From Lachnospiraceae bacterium (GTDB lineage: Bacteria > Bacillota > Clostridia > Lachnospirales > Lachnospiraceae): a stretch of 41,915 nucleotides of DNA. Both the position numbers and the translations under genes were made by a program. The notes under the pieces are model-generated. The model did no database searches. It had not been told where the DNA came from and worked only from the letters and a program-made list of their open reading frames with translations. Location of the stretch: contig JAFRGQ010000064.1 of NCBI GenBank assembly GCA_017433725.1, positions 1 through 41,915 of the forward strand, given 5' to 3'. Positions within the stretch are counted from its first letter, which is position 1; each line of letters opens with the position of its first letter. This document shows, in pieces, positions 6,399-15,432 of this stretch.

Positions 6399-7880
6399 TT
6401 ACGCCCTCATCAGCGACACCACCGCGCCCATGGATCTTGTATCAATATCCACCACCGGCAGGAATGCCCGGAGCATTCCAAAAGAGGCACCGGCATGGCT
6501 CTTCGGCATCGCAACGCCGATATGGCTGTACAGCGGGGCCATACTCTCTACGTAACGGCGCTCGCCGTTGCGAATCTCGATGACACAGGCGACGAATACG
6601 AACACCGCTGCACAGACCCATGCTGTCTGGTCGGCAAAGCAGATAGCCGTGTAACCGAATCTCGGTACCAGGAACAGGCAGACTGCACATCTTGCTACCA
6701 TCTCGAGTACGCCGGCATTCATGGCGCGGGCTGTGAAACCGAGACTCTGGAGAGTCGGTCTGCACACGCCGAGTACGCCGAGCATCCAATAGAAGCATCC
6801 GCAAGCGACGAGCATCTGACTCGACGCCGCCAGAATCTCCACCTGGTCTGCAGAGACGAACATAAGGCTCAGCTCTCTTGCGAAGAAGATGAGCACCGCA
6901 CCGATCACAACGGAGTATACCGTGCTGAGCGTAAGGCCGATGACCAGGCCGTCACGGGTGCGCAGTCCTTTATTTGCACCGTCATTCTGTGATGCAAATG
7001 TCGACACCGATGTTCCGATCGCATCATACGGACACATGGCGAACTGTTTAATACGGCTTGAAGCCGTGAAAGCGGATACATATGTGCTGCCGAGTGCATT
7101 TGTCGAAGACTGCATCACCATACTGCCGATCGCAGTGATGGAGAACTGCAGTCCCATCGGGAACCCCATCAGGGCGAGTTCCTTCATGACGGCAGCGTCA
7201 ATCTTTCGCTCATTTTTCTCAAAATGAAGCTCCCGATACTTTCTGATAATAAAATATGTACAGGCGATACCGCTCACTGCCTGAGAGATGATCGTCGCGA
7301 TTGCTGCACCTGCGCAACCCCAATGGAGCGTTACGATGCAGAATACGTCGAGCAGGATATTCAGCACTGCAGAAATAGCAAGGAAGACAAACGGTGTACG
7401 GCTGTCACCGATGGACCTCAAGATACTTGCCATATAGTTGTAGAGCAGTGTGAACGGCATTCCCAGGAAGATTATGAGGATGTAGATCCTCGTGTCGCCG
7501 TAAATGTTGGCCGGTGTGTTCAGAATAGCCAGAATCTGCGGCGTGAGAAGCACACACAGAACTGTCATGATGGCTGCCATAGCACCGACCATCCAGATAC
7601 CGTTATAAATTCCGCGTCTCACGGCAGTCATGTTTCCCGAGCCGAAGTCTCGTGCCAGCGGGATGCATATTCCTGCGCAGCTGCCGGTGCAGAAACCGAG
7701 AACGAGAAACTGTACGGAAGCTGTAGCTCCTACCGCTGCGAGTGCGTCCGATCCAAGGAAACGCGCTACAATAGCGGTGTCTGCCAGACTGTAGGTCTGC
7801 TGCAGAAGATTGCCCAGAAGAAGCGGAAGTGTGAATGTGAGTATCAGCCACAGGGGGCTTCCTTTGGTCATGTTTTTCAT
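6399..7880 (-). CDS. MATE-family efflux transporter
   Basis: A 493-residue, twelve-helix protein of the MATE family. The start TKGSPLWLILTFTLPLLLGN, LLQQTYSLADTAIVARFLG and SDALAAVGA are the classical first repeat, and a second similar repeat begins near ALMGFPMGLQFSITAIGS. Such proteins export cationic drugs or metabolites in exchange for Na+ or H+; the substrate is not readable. The C-terminus (about 60 residues after VIEIRNGERRY) is longer than usual and soluble. The start is at 7880; a second ATG lies 9 bp further in and a GGAGG stands 13 bp upstream. Its promoter is probably in the 412-bp gap shared with hisB. Confidence 0.93.
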   Translation of the reverse strand: MKNMTKGSPLWLILTFTLPLLLGNLLQQTYSLADTAIVARFLGSDALAAVGATASVQFLVLGFCTGSCAGICIPLARDFGSGNMTAVRRGIYNGIWMVGAMAAIMTVLCVLLTPQILAILNTPANIYGDTRIYILIIFLGMPFTLLYNYMASILRSIGDSRTPFVFLAISAVLNILLDVFCIVTLHWGCAGAAIATIISQAVSGIACTYFIIRKYRELHFEKNERKIDAAVMKELALMGFPMGLQFSITAIGSMVMQSSTNALGSTYVSAFTASSRIKQFAMCPYDAIGTSVSTFASQNDGANKGLRTRDGLVIGLTLSTVYSVVIGAVLIFFARELSLMFVSADQVEILAASSQMLVACGCFYWMLGVLGVCRPTLQSLGFTARAMNAGVLEMVARCAVCLFLVPRFGYTAICFADQTAWVCAAVFVFVACVIEIRNGERRYVESMAPLYSHIGVAMPKSHAGASFGMLRAFLPVVDIDTRSMGAVVSLMRA

Positions 7881-8260
7881 CAGTTGTTAATTTTTCCTCC
7901 CTTTATCATAGTCTCGATAGCGAGACTTGGCGCGGAATCCGGGGCAGCGTATGCTGATATTTTCCAAACCGAATTCCTGCATATCTTCGCGATTCGTATC
8001 ATTTGATCGAATCGAAGGTCATTATAGCCCGTTATACGCAAAATGAAAGAGGGAAATTAAGGCATAAGATTGGTGTTTACAGTCAAATCTTGCAGGCTTA
8101 AATCTGCCGGCAGACAGATTTAGCCGTCTTGGAACCATTTCTGAGAAGGAATCAGCCATTTTGAAAATATACTTGCGTGCAGTCTCAGTCGTTTAAAAGT
8201 ATTTCGGCATATAGTTTCACCCGTTCTGCATATTTGACAGAAGACAGTCATGGCTCATTC
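7881..8260. other. Divergent intergenic region MATE-hisB
   Basis: No credible gene. It holds a stem TAAATCTG (8099-8106) / CAGATTTA (8115-8122), extended by GGC/GCC with one bulged T, and a short stem GTCTCGATAGCGAGAC near 7912. No known riboswitch was recognised. Confidence 0.5.
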
Positions 8261-8269
8261 TGCTATAAT
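8261..8269 (+). promoter_or_regulatory. Extended -10 promoter of hisB
   Basis: TGCTATAAT, an extended -10. A TTGACA at 8234-8239 is 24 bp away, too far for normal pairing, so the extended -10 probably carries the promoter. Confidence 0.55.
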
Positions 8270-8304
8270 GCTCGTATAAATCTATGTGAAGGATGGTGTA
8301 CCCT

Positions 8305-8895
8305 TTGAACAGAATCGCAACAGTTAAAAGAACAACGAAAGAGACAGATATTTCTGTAACAATTAATCTGGACGGCACGGGCGAATGCAATATCGACACA
8401 GGCATTCCGTTTTTTGACCACATGTTGAACGGATTTGCCCGCCACGGGCTCTTCGATCTGGAACTCATGTGTGACGGTGATCTTGATGTGGATTCGCACC
8501 ATACCATTGAGGACTGCGGCATCGTTCTCGGCGAGGCGATCCGGCAGGCGGTAGGAGATAAGAAAGCAATCCGCAGATTCGGAAGTTTTATCCTGCCTAT
8601 GGATGAGACGCTCGTAATGTGTGCAGTGGATCTTTCCGGGAGACCGTTCTTAAATTACAATGCGCAGTTCACGGTCCCGCGGCTCGGGACGATGGATACG
8701 GAGATGGTTCGTGAGTTCTTTTATGCGATTTCGTATTCCGCTGCCATGAATCTGCACATCAAGCAGTTGGATGGTCTGAATAATCACCACATAGCGGAGG
8801 CGTGCTTTAAGGCGTTCGGGAAGGCCCTGGATGAGGCGACTTCATATGATCCGCGACTTGGAGATGCGGTATGGTCGACTAAGGGCAGTCTCTGA
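8305..8895 (+). CDS. hisB: Imidazoleglycerol-phosphate dehydratase
   Basis: Converts imidazoleglycerol phosphate to imidazoleacetol phosphate in histidine synthesis (cytoplasmic, Mn-dependent). The family motifs are complete: RTTKETDISVTINLDGTG, FFDHMLNGFARHG, the first metal motif DSHHTIEDCGIVLGEAI, and the second NNHHIAEACFKAFGKAL. I place the start at TTG 8305 (NRIATVKR... as in relatives) because GAAGGATGG stands about 8 bp upstream; ATG 8293 would have almost no spacing from that site but cannot be excluded. The gene stands alone, with no other his gene beside it, unlike the usual operon arrangement. Confidence 0.96.
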   Translation: MNRIATVKRTTKETDISVTINLDGTGECNIDTGIPFFDHMLNGFARHGLFDLELMCDGDLDVDSHHTIEDCGIVLGEAIRQAVGDKKAIRRFGSFILPMDETLVMCAVDLSGRPFLNYNAQFTVPRLGTMDTEMVREFFYAISYSAAMNLHIKQLDGLNNHHIAEACFKAFGKALDEATSYDPRLGDAVWSTKGSL

Positions 8896-8978
8896 TGATT
8901 GTCCCCTTTCTTTCACATTTGTAAAACGATAATGACAGCATATGACGAGACAAAAATATAAAATGTGGAGGCTAAGAT

Positions 8979-9806
8979 ATGAAAGTATTTATCAATTTTT
9001 TGAAAAAGCAACCGTTTTTGTGTGCGGTTCTGGCAGTGATTCTTGCGATGGCGGGAATCAAGCTTCTGGATGGAACAGGATTGTTCGGAGAAGCAGTTCT
9101 TCGTATTATACTTGCGATGGCTATGGGATTCTTCCTATACCTGATTTCAGGCGAGAAAACACTGGACTGCTGTGGTGACTCGACAGGATATGCAATTAAA
9201 GTCCTTGCACCTTGTCTGATTTTGCCTGCAGTAATAGGGTTAACGGGATTTTTGGGATTTTTTACAGATACGCCGATTCGAAGTAACTGGCCGGTTCAGC
9301 TTCTGGCCGGAGCTTTAGAGATGCTGTCTGTAGGTCTTTTTGAGGAGGTATTATTCAGAGCTGTCATAAATGACGGTATCATGTATCAGTTCAGGAACTT
9401 CAAGGGGGTGTGGATCCTCTGTGCGCTGGTCAGCTCTCTCGTGTTCGGGTGGGTGCACGTAATAAGTGCCGATGTATCGCAGCCACTGCTTATGGCACAG
9501 GCTATTCTGAAGATCATTACTTGCGCTCAGTTCGGACTTTGCATGTTGTTCTTATACTGGAAAACCAGAAATATCTGGGCGTGTGCGCTCGTACATGCTC
9601 TGTTTGACTTCATGCCGGGTTGGGCAGAGTATATACTTGATGTCCAACGAGAAAAGAATCAATCGTATGTCGCCGCGGGCGAGTCGGGGATGTTCGTCAT
9701 GGTGTTCTATTTAGTTGAGGCAGCAGTATTACTTATTGCGATGATTCAGATTTACCGCAAGGTAGTAAAGACGATTGATTTCGAAGAATTAAGAAAAACC
9801 TGGTAA
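8979..9806 (+). CDS. CPBP-family intramembrane metalloprotease
   Basis: A 275-residue, roughly eight-helix membrane protein with the three motifs of the CAAX protease/bacteriocin-processing (CPBP, Abi) family: EEVLFRAVI (EExxxR), SSLVFGWVH (FxxxH) and LVHALFDF (HxxxD). The Glu and His residues are the predicted zinc or catalytic ligands. Members process prenylated proteins or peptides, or act in bacteriocin self-immunity; the substrate here is unknown. GGAGG precedes the ATG at 8979. It lies 83 bp after hisB and may share its transcript; the long palindrome at 9858 ends the unit. Confidence 0.92.
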   Translation: MKVFINFLKKQPFLCAVLAVILAMAGIKLLDGTGLFGEAVLRIILAMAMGFFLYLISGEKTLDCCGDSTGYAIKVLAPCLILPAVIGLTGFLGFFTDTPIRSNWPVQLLAGALEMLSVGLFEEVLFRAVINDGIMYQFRNFKGVWILCALVSSLVFGWVHVISADVSQPLLMAQAILKIITCAQFGLCMLFLYWKTRNIWACALVHALFDFMPGWAEYILDVQREKNQSYVAAGESGMFVMVFYLVEAAVLLIAMIQIYRKVVKTIDFEELRKTW

Positions 9807-9857
9807 ATTTAGAAAGGATATTTACAAGGATCCGGTGGAAATGTGTAGCTGAGAAAA

Positions 9858-9950
9858 GGGCTGCCGCACAAGACAAGGTCACTATACAGCAGGTATTTGC
9901 AAATGCCATCTGCTGTAAATAGTACCTCGCCTTTATGCGGCAGCCCTTTC
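9858..9950. terminator. Long palindrome acting as bidirectional terminator
   Basis: Outer arms GGGCTGCCGCA (9858-9868) and TGCGGCAGCCC (9936-9946) enclose an inner stem (AGGT...TACAGCAG / CTGCTGTA...ACCT). It has AAAA on the left and TTTC on the right and lies between converging genes, so it can terminate both. The layered shape resembles the element at 38079. Confidence 0.75.
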
Positions 9951-9952
9951 GT

Positions 9953-12097
9953 TTAGTCCTCTCTGATCTGACGTTTCTTTCTACGCCTCAGCCTGTCTGA
10001 TGCTTTGCCTGAAGTCTGTCTGTTATGAAGTGTCTCAGGTATGTAATCTGCGCCGGTTACAGTCTGTCTGCTGTGAAGCGGCTCAGGAATGTGATTTGCG
10101 CCGGTTGCAGCCCGTCTGCTATGAAGCGTCTCAGCCATATGGTCTGCGCTGACCGAAGCCCGTCTGTTGTGAAGCTGCTTGGGCATGTCATATGCACTGC
10201 CTGAAGTCGATCTGCCTGTATCTGCCGAATACGTTTCGAACGTTTGATAGTGCGCGGAGTGACTCGTTGAATAATCAACACTGTCAGTTTCATATTGATC
10301 AAGAGGCCGGTAGTGTGGCGTGGGCCGTAGGGAATCGGGACTTTGCTTATCCCGGTTCTTCCTGCGCCTGCTCCTTTTTTTGTCTGTAGCCTCCTCGGCA
10401 AGACGCCGCTGTTTCCGCTCTTCCCGGTGTTGCTGCCGTTTCATTTCACGCACACGGCGCACATGCATGCTGTAAAGAATCAGCAGAGCCAGACTCAGCA
10501 GCAGTAAAATGAGAAGTACGGTGGTGAACAGCAGTACTTTGCTTCTGGTCTGTGCCCGTCTTCGAACGTCAGATTCGTGATTGGAAGACTGCTCTCCCTG
10601 AGTGATCTGCGTTCCGTGCAGGGCTGCGGTATTGCCGGAGGCGTCCGATGCTGCAGCCGAAGAACCGGAACTGCCTGCGTCGCTGTTTTCTGCCTTTGTG
10701 CCGTCCGTAAGGACATGCCCGTTCTGCGCTGTCCCATTGGTCGAAACGGTCGGCGTTGGCGTAGGTTTAGCGGTCCGTTTGAAGTCTACTGTGATCCTGT
10801 GGTTCCCGTTGACATTTTCAATCGTGTAAGATGTTGTTCCCTCCGGGAGCTCCAAATCAGTCTTGTCCATCAGAACTCTGTAGACCGTGTAACCCGGATC
10901 AGGTTCAAATGTCAATGTATAGTTCGTTCCGCTCAGAACCTGCTGATTGGCGCCGATGATCTTTCCGCCGATTTCAGGGTCTTCGGATGTTTCACTATTA
11001 TTTCTGTTCGCATCATTTCCCGAAGAGCTACCGTCTATATTGCCGTCCGCGGCATTTGCATTCCCAACATATTCACTGCCGTCCATATTGTAGACAGTGA
11101 CGACCCCGTCTCCTGTATCCAGTGCATAGTGTGTGTGGTCTCCCTCGTAGGTCAAGCCGCGCGCACATGTCTCAATCGTGTAGAACCAGGGCAGTGTTGT
11201 CTCGAAAAAATACACATAACGGCTTCCGTCATCGCGTGTAACGGTGATCGGGCACACAAAAACTCCCTTGTGCGCCATGCACACGCCCTCCGCCTCGACC
11301 TGCGGAGACTCCAGCCCCATATCCATATTTATGGAAAGGAGCGTTTCCCGCCTGGAAATGGAGTAGACATTCATGAAATCCCCGATTCCCATACCGTAGG
11401 TGAGTGGAGAGAGGAAGATGTAATCCCCACAGACGCATATATCCTGAAAATTTGTACCCGGCGAAGGGTCGATCGGACCGAAATCCTCGATTAGATTAAA
11501 TGCTGCATCGCGCTTCTGGAGAGAGTAATCGGCCTCGCTGTTGGTCAAGGTATAATACACATCATTTTCGGAATCATAGTCGATTCCCAGGATGTTGTAC
11601 CCTTCCGCAATCTGGATTTTTCGCTTGAAGGAGAGAGTGTCCGGGTCCATGACGTAGATGCAACCCGCGTTGTCGCCGGCATCATTTGAATAGAGCGCAA
11701 CGTAAATCTCATGGGTATTGGAATTGTAGGTCATGCCGTTGCCGTGTTCCCAGTCGAAGTCGGTGTTGCGCATGGCCAGTGTATATTGCGGGACCGGATT
11801 CCCGTCCCTGTCGAACGGGTTCTTGTAATACGCCGAAACGGTGTCGGGCTGTGTCGTATCGTTTGAGGTATTTTCAATGGTGATCAGGTAGTCGGGAGTG
11901 GCACAGATGGACTGGACGACGCCGTTATTGACCATGCTGTCCTCGAAAAGATAGTTCCATACGCTGTCATACAGGGCATCTTCACTGGCAATCTGTGCAA
12001 ATGCGTCCGTCCTCAGACCTCCCATGCACAGCGCAAATGTGAGAAGGAGCGCAAACACCCGCTCAAATATACCTTTTTTGCCGCCTCGTACTACCAT
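9953..12097 (-). CDS. Large secreted, membrane-anchored propeller-like protein
   Basis: A 714-residue protein with a signal peptide (FERVFALLLTFALCMGGLRT, cleavage near DAFAQ). Residues about 40-350 contain repeated beta-propeller-like strands (TYNSNTHEIYVALYSND, IYVMDPDTLSFKRKIQI, ILGIDYDSENDVYYTLT). A linker and an InlB B-repeat-like beta domain (NYTLTFEPDPGYTVYRVLMD, YTIENVNGNHRITVDF) follow, then a PTPTPTV linker, a membrane helix (VLLFTTVLLILLLLSLALLI, about 530-550) and a Lys/Arg-rich cytoplasmic tail. The tail ends with four 16-residue tandem repeats. AGGAG precedes the start. Function is unknown; the layout suggests an extracellular ligand-binding or adhesion role. Confidence 0.85.
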   Translation of the reverse strand: MVVRGGKKGIFERVFALLLTFALCMGGLRTDAFAQIASEDALYDSVWNYLFEDSMVNNGVVQSICATPDYLITIENTSNDTTQPDTVSAYYKNPFDRDGNPVPQYTLAMRNTDFDWEHGNGMTYNSNTHEIYVALYSNDAGDNAGCIYVMDPDTLSFKRKIQIAEGYNILGIDYDSENDVYYTLTNSEADYSLQKRDAAFNLIEDFGPIDPSPGTNFQDICVCGDYIFLSPLTYGMGIGDFMNVYSISRRETLLSINMDMGLESPQVEAEGVCMAHKGVFVCPITVTRDDGSRYVYFFETTLPWFYTIETCARGLTYEGDHTHYALDTGDGVVTVYNMDGSEYVGNANAADGNIDGSSSGNDANRNNSETSEDPEIGGKIIGANQQVLSGTNYTLTFEPDPGYTVYRVLMDKTDLELPEGTTSYTIENVNGNHRITVDFKRTAKPTPTPTVSTNGTAQNGHVLTDGTKAENSDAGSSGSSAAASDASGNTAALHGTQITQGEQSSNHESDVRRRAQTRSKVLLFTTVLLILLLLSLALLILYSMHVRRVREMKRQQHREERKQRRLAEEATDKKRSRRRKNRDKQSPDSLRPTPHYRPLDQYETDSVDYSTSHSAHYQTFETYSADTGRSTSGSAYDMPKQLHNRRASVSADHMAETLHSRRAATGANHIPEPLHSRQTVTGADYIPETLHNRQTSGKASDRLRRRKKRQIRED
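10019..10210. repeat. 48-bp tandem repeat, four copies, in frame
   Basis: Four consecutive 48-bp units (each starting TCTG.T.TGAAG on the + strand) encode 16-residue units such as HMAETLHSRRAATGAN and HIPEPLHSRQTVTGAD in the tail of the 714-residue protein. The spacing keeps the frame. Confidence 0.85.
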
Positions 12098-12250
12098 AAA
12101 TCAATGCTCCTGTAAAATCTCCGCAACATTTTACACTAATGGGAAAGATTTTTCGATGGGTTTACTAAATTTTCGGGAGTTTTTTTATGTTGAGTGGTAT
12201 TATAACTGTGTATGTCAAAATATTAGTGGTTAAAACGGTACTTCAGGTAT

Positions 12251-12511
12251 GAAGACTTAGCAATCAAGAACGCCTCGGCGTTCTTGCCGCGCCGCGCATG
12301 GTGCGAAGCGCCTTCCTTAATGCGCGGCTGTGATCCGCCGTGCCTAAGCATGCGTAACAATGCTCCAGTGGAGCATTGTGTAGCTGAGGCTTTAATCTCT
12401 GACGCGGGTTTGTATCCCATATCTGAGACAAGTTTCATTTTGCGCATTCATCTCACGACTTAAGTCACGAGAATTCTGCGTCAGAGATTAAAACAATCAT
12501 ACTCAAGTCTT
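12251..12511. repeat. Structured intergenic element containing a 102-bp TIR repeat
   Basis: The gap between two divergent genes is filled by palindromes: outer arms GAAGACTT (12251-12258) / AAGTCTTC (12504-12511), AGAACGCC TC GGCGTTCT, GCCGCGCA / TGCGCGGC, CAATGCTCCA / TGGAGCATTG, and a 102-bp core (12391-12492) with perfect 15-bp terminal inverted repeats TTTAATCTCTGACGC / GCGTCAGAGATTAAA. The part from 12353 to 12492 recurs inverted at 41776-41915 and its right end recurs at 21857-21882. No open frame of note. Confidence 0.85.
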
Positions 12512-12562
12512 CGTCTGTGCCTAAGTATGGAATGGGAAGTATCGAGTTATACAGGAGGCCCT

Positions 12563-13930
12563 ATGAATATACAGAAACAGATTTCGAAATGGCTCTGCAT
12601 TGCCATGTGCGCGATCCTTCTGATCGGCTGCGCAGGAACAGAACCGCAGGATACATCCGTCGTTTCGGACCTATCGGGAACGGACGCGATGGAATCATCC
12701 GCTGCAAATCCGGACCATTTGCATTCCGAGTATTTTCGGGAGACGAATCAGGACATAGAGAGCTTACGGTCCGCCTCGGACGTTAAGTTGCATTTTCTCT
12801 GCGTTACCGATGACGATCAAGGCCGCGACCTGATTCTGATCGAGTCGGGCGGGGAATTCGGGTTCGTAGACTGCGGGACTTTTCAAGCGCGTGCACAGAC
12901 TCAGAGCATCATGGACGAACTTGGCGTCACGCCCGACAACCTGAAATTCATTATCGGGACCCATGCGCATGGGGATCATATCGGGCTCATGGATCATCTG
13001 ATTTACAGATACCGCCCCGAGCGCGTTTACCTCATGCCGTTTACGAAGGATGACATGGTGAATCCGGACGAGTGGAAGGATGTCTCATGGGAGAACGCGA
13101 TGAATCAGGCAGATGCCTGCGGGGTTCCGGTCATTGATACCTTTGAGGAGGGCGCTTCGGAGGAGCCGTGGACCAGGAAAAACAAGAGTAACCGCTACAC
13201 GGCCAGCCCACATTTTAAGTTCGGGGATGCGCAGATCGACATATACAATTATTCTCAGCAGTATCACGAGTCTAAGGTGGAAAATCCAAATGACACATCT
13301 CTCGTTGTAAAGCTCACTGCCGGCGGGCACACGGCACTTCTTACGGGAGACCTGTCAAATGCCCGGGGATTCGGGGATGATCCCGGATACGATGAGGCCG
13401 CAATAGCGGATGAAATAGGCCATGTCGACATCCTGAAGCTCCCGCATCACGGATCGGGTTTTTATAACACGATGAGACCGCTGGATCTGCAAAAGTTTTC
13501 GGCGTCCTATTTGATTCAGACGGGACCGACACATTTCATTTTCACGGGAAAGAACCGGTACGGAAAGGTGAAATGCTTTTCGGAGGTCCTTCGTGAAGTG
13601 AAGATGGGAGCGGTATATGTCTCGACATTCTGGTATGACAAGCGGATCATAGGTAACGCGGGGCTGGGGACGATTACATTTGACATGACAACGCTCAAAA
13701 ATAATATCCCTACGGACTACAGTATTATTGCGCTCGATCAGGACGGAAGAAGTTATATGTTCCGCGGAGGCAGGCTGGCGGCGTTCACGCTGGATGAAGG
13801 GGATGTATACATTTCCAACGGCAAGCGGAACAAGGCGGGATATTTCAATGCGGATGATGTCATCTATACAATAAATAACGATAGCAAGATCGTCGGAGCG
13901 AACGGGCAAAAGTGGGAGAGATTCCGCTGA
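12563..13930 (+). CDS. ComEC-like metallo-beta-lactamase lipoprotein
   Basis: A 455-residue lipoprotein. The start ATG 12563 follows AGGAGG, and the signal peptide ends in a lipobox (LLIGC, Cys23). The metal site is THAHGDHIGL (His134, His136, Asp138, His139), followed by ALLTGDLS and LPHHGSG, the pattern of the ComEC/Rec2-type MBL domain. The last about 110 residues (from about GTITFDMTTL) form a separate beta-rich region with a terminal IVGANGQKWERFR. It is probably tethered outside the membrane and acts as a hydrolase on a phosphodiester or similar substrate; the substrate is unknown. It stands immediately upstream of cbiD, and a similar protein lies at 28813. Confidence 0.88.
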   Translation: MNIQKQISKWLCIAMCAILLIGCAGTEPQDTSVVSDLSGTDAMESSAANPDHLHSEYFRETNQDIESLRSASDVKLHFLCVTDDDQGRDLILIESGGEFGFVDCGTFQARAQTQSIMDELGVTPDNLKFIIGTHAHGDHIGLMDHLIYRYRPERVYLMPFTKDDMVNPDEWKDVSWENAMNQADACGVPVIDTFEEGASEEPWTRKNKSNRYTASPHFKFGDAQIDIYNYSQQYHESKVENPNDTSLVVKLTAGGHTALLTGDLSNARGFGDDPGYDEAAIADEIGHVDILKLPHHGSGFYNTMRPLDLQKFSASYLIQTGPTHFIFTGKNRYGKVKCFSEVLREVKMGAVYVSTFWYDKRIIGNAGLGTITFDMTTLKNNIPTDYSIIALDQDGRSYMFRGGRLAAFTLDEGDVYISNGKRNKAGYFNADDVIYTINNDSKIVGANGQKWERFR

Positions 13931-13962
13931 ACGGAATACAGGAAAGCAGATCAAACGGTATT

Positions 13963-15294
13963 ATGGCACTCAATGAATACGTACAATCGGGCGGAAAATA
14001 TCTTAGATGCGGCTATACGACCGGCACTTGCGCGGCACTGGCAGTTTCCGCAGCCATGGAGCTCCTTTTGACGGGCAGACCGCCGAAGAGTGTAGCCCTG
14101 GTCACACCGAAAGGGATACGTGTTGAGGTGATTCCTGCGCTGTGCGAGTATGTGAACCGAACAGATGAAGAATCGTGTAAGGCAGATTTTTCAGATTGTT
14201 GCACAGGTTCGAATCTGACATACCCGTCATCTGTGAGGGAAAGTATCGAGCTCCGGGGTGCAGATCGGACAGCTTCGGGAAGTATGTCAGCAAGGGCAGC
14301 CGTCAGAAAGGATGCAGGGGACGACCGGGATGTTACGGACGGTATTCTGATTGTAGCAGAAGTGACTGTGTATCCTGAGACCGAGAATGAGAAGAGCCCG
14401 GAAATCCGGATCGAAGGTGGCGTCGGCGTCGGACGCGTCACAAAACCGGGGCTTGATCAGCCTGTCGGATCTGCCGCCATCAATCATGTTCCCCGTGAAA
14501 TGATTGAGCGCGCGGTCAGGGAAGCTTGCTGCGCAGCAGGCTTTCAGGGAAGAGTTGACATCGAAATTTCTGTTCCAGACGGGGAGAAAATCGCGAAGAA
14601 AACATTTAATGAACATCTAGGAATTGTGGGCGGCATTTCAATTCTGGGAACTTCCGGAATCGTGGAACCGATGAGCATGCAGGCGTTCAGCGACGCCGTC
14701 TGTGTCGAAATAAGGCAGGTCCGCAAGATGAGCCAATCCGGCAGACTCATTCTGACGCCGGGCAATTACGGGATGGATTTTTTGAAAGAGCAGGGAATTC
14801 TGACGGGGGAGAGCAGGACATCCGCTGATGGAGAAGCGAACGCTCCGGATTTCCCTATCGTTATGTGCTCCAACTTTATAGGGGATGCACTCGATGCCGC
14901 AGCGGCGGAAGGTTTTCGCGAGGTACTTCTGGTGGGCCATATCGGGAAGCTTGTGAAGGTGGCCGGCGGAATTATGAATACCCACAGCCGCTATGCGGAC
15001 TGCCGGATGGAGCTCTTTGCGGCACATGCGGCGCTCTGCGGGGCGGACAGTAATATATGCCGAAGGCTCATGCACTGTGTGTCGACGGATGCGTGTCTGG
15101 ACATTTTAAAGGAAACGGGCTTTTGTGATGAGGTCATGCGTGCCCTTTTGGAATCGATGGAGAAATACCTGTTGCGGCGGGTCAACGGGGCTTACGAAGT
15201 GGGTGCGGTGACATTTTCAAATGTGTACGGATTTCTCGGTGCAACGCCGGGCGCAAGGAAAATGCTTGAGCGATACCGTTTGGAGAACGCATAA
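13963..15294 (+). CDS. cbiD: Cobalt-precorrin-5B C1-methyltransferase
   Basis: CbiD methylates C1 of cobalt-precorrin-5B with S-adenosylmethionine in the anaerobic cobalamin pathway. The family signatures are LRCGYTTGTCAALAVSAAME, VTPKGIRVEV, GGVGVGRVTKPGLDQPVG, AAINHVPREMI, FNEHLGIVGGISILGTSGIV EPMS and GHIGKLVKVAGGIMNTHSR. I take ATG 13963; an in-frame GTG at 13912 overlaps the upstream gene and neither has an ideal ribosome binding site. At 444 residues it is longer than usual (about 360-390) because of an extra stretch after NRTDEESC (about residues 65-120), another case of an insert between conserved blocks. Its 3' end is duplicated downstream (15301-15363). Confidence 0.95.
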   Translation: MALNEYVQSGGKYLRCGYTTGTCAALAVSAAMELLLTGRPPKSVALVTPKGIRVEVIPALCEYVNRTDEESCKADFSDCCTGSNLTYPSSVRESIELRGADRTASGSMSARAAVRKDAGDDRDVTDGILIVAEVTVYPETENEKSPEIRIEGGVGVGRVTKPGLDQPVGSAAINHVPREMIERAVREACCAAGFQGRVDIEISVPDGEKIAKKTFNEHLGIVGGISILGTSGIVEPMSMQAFSDAVCVEIRQVRKMSQSGRLILTPGNYGMDFLKEQGILTGESRTSADGEANAPDFPIVMCSNFIGDALDAAAAEGFREVLLVGHIGKLVKVAGGIMNTHSRYADCRMELFAAHAALCGADSNICRRLMHCVSTDACLDILKETGFCDEVMRALLESMEKYLLRRVNGAYEVGAVTFSNVYGFLGATPGARKMLERYRLENA

Positions 15295-15363
15295 GCACAT
15301 GTATTTTTCGGTGCAACATCAGGCGCAGGAAAAATTGCCTGAGCGGTACTGTTTGGAGAACGT
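15229..15363. repeat. Tandem duplication of the cbiD 3' end, 72-bp offset
   Basis: The sequence from about 15229 to 15291 (CGGTGCAACGCCGGGCGCA..., ending TTTGGAGAACGCA) recurs with changes at 15301-15363 (CGGTGCAACATCAGGCGCA..., TTTGGAGAACGTA). The offset is 72 bp, a multiple of three. The second copy is outside the cbiD frame end and lies between cbiD and cbiF. Confidence 0.75.
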
Positions 15364-15432
15364 ATTGCAGTCAGAATGCCGGAGCGGGACTTCACTGCGG
15401 CAGTAGAAATAGAATGTAATGGGAGAATCAGA

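Noticed and set aside
8234-8269. TTGACA paired with TATAAT as the hisB promoter
   Set aside because: The 24-bp spacing is too long; the extended -10 (TGCTATAAT) explains the site better.
10577-11494. A 305-codon frame opposite the 714-residue protein
   Set aside because: Cys/Arg-rich, no start signal and no domain; the minus-strand protein has a signal peptide and ribosome binding site.
12098-12562. Possible cobalamin riboswitch upstream of the cbi genes
   Set aside because: No B12 box or matching core was found; the palindromes belong to a dispersed element that also occurs beside unrelated genes.
14203-14220. GGTTCGAATCT resembling a tRNA T-arm
   Set aside because: It lies inside the cbiD coding region and no cloverleaf or acceptor stem can be formed around it.
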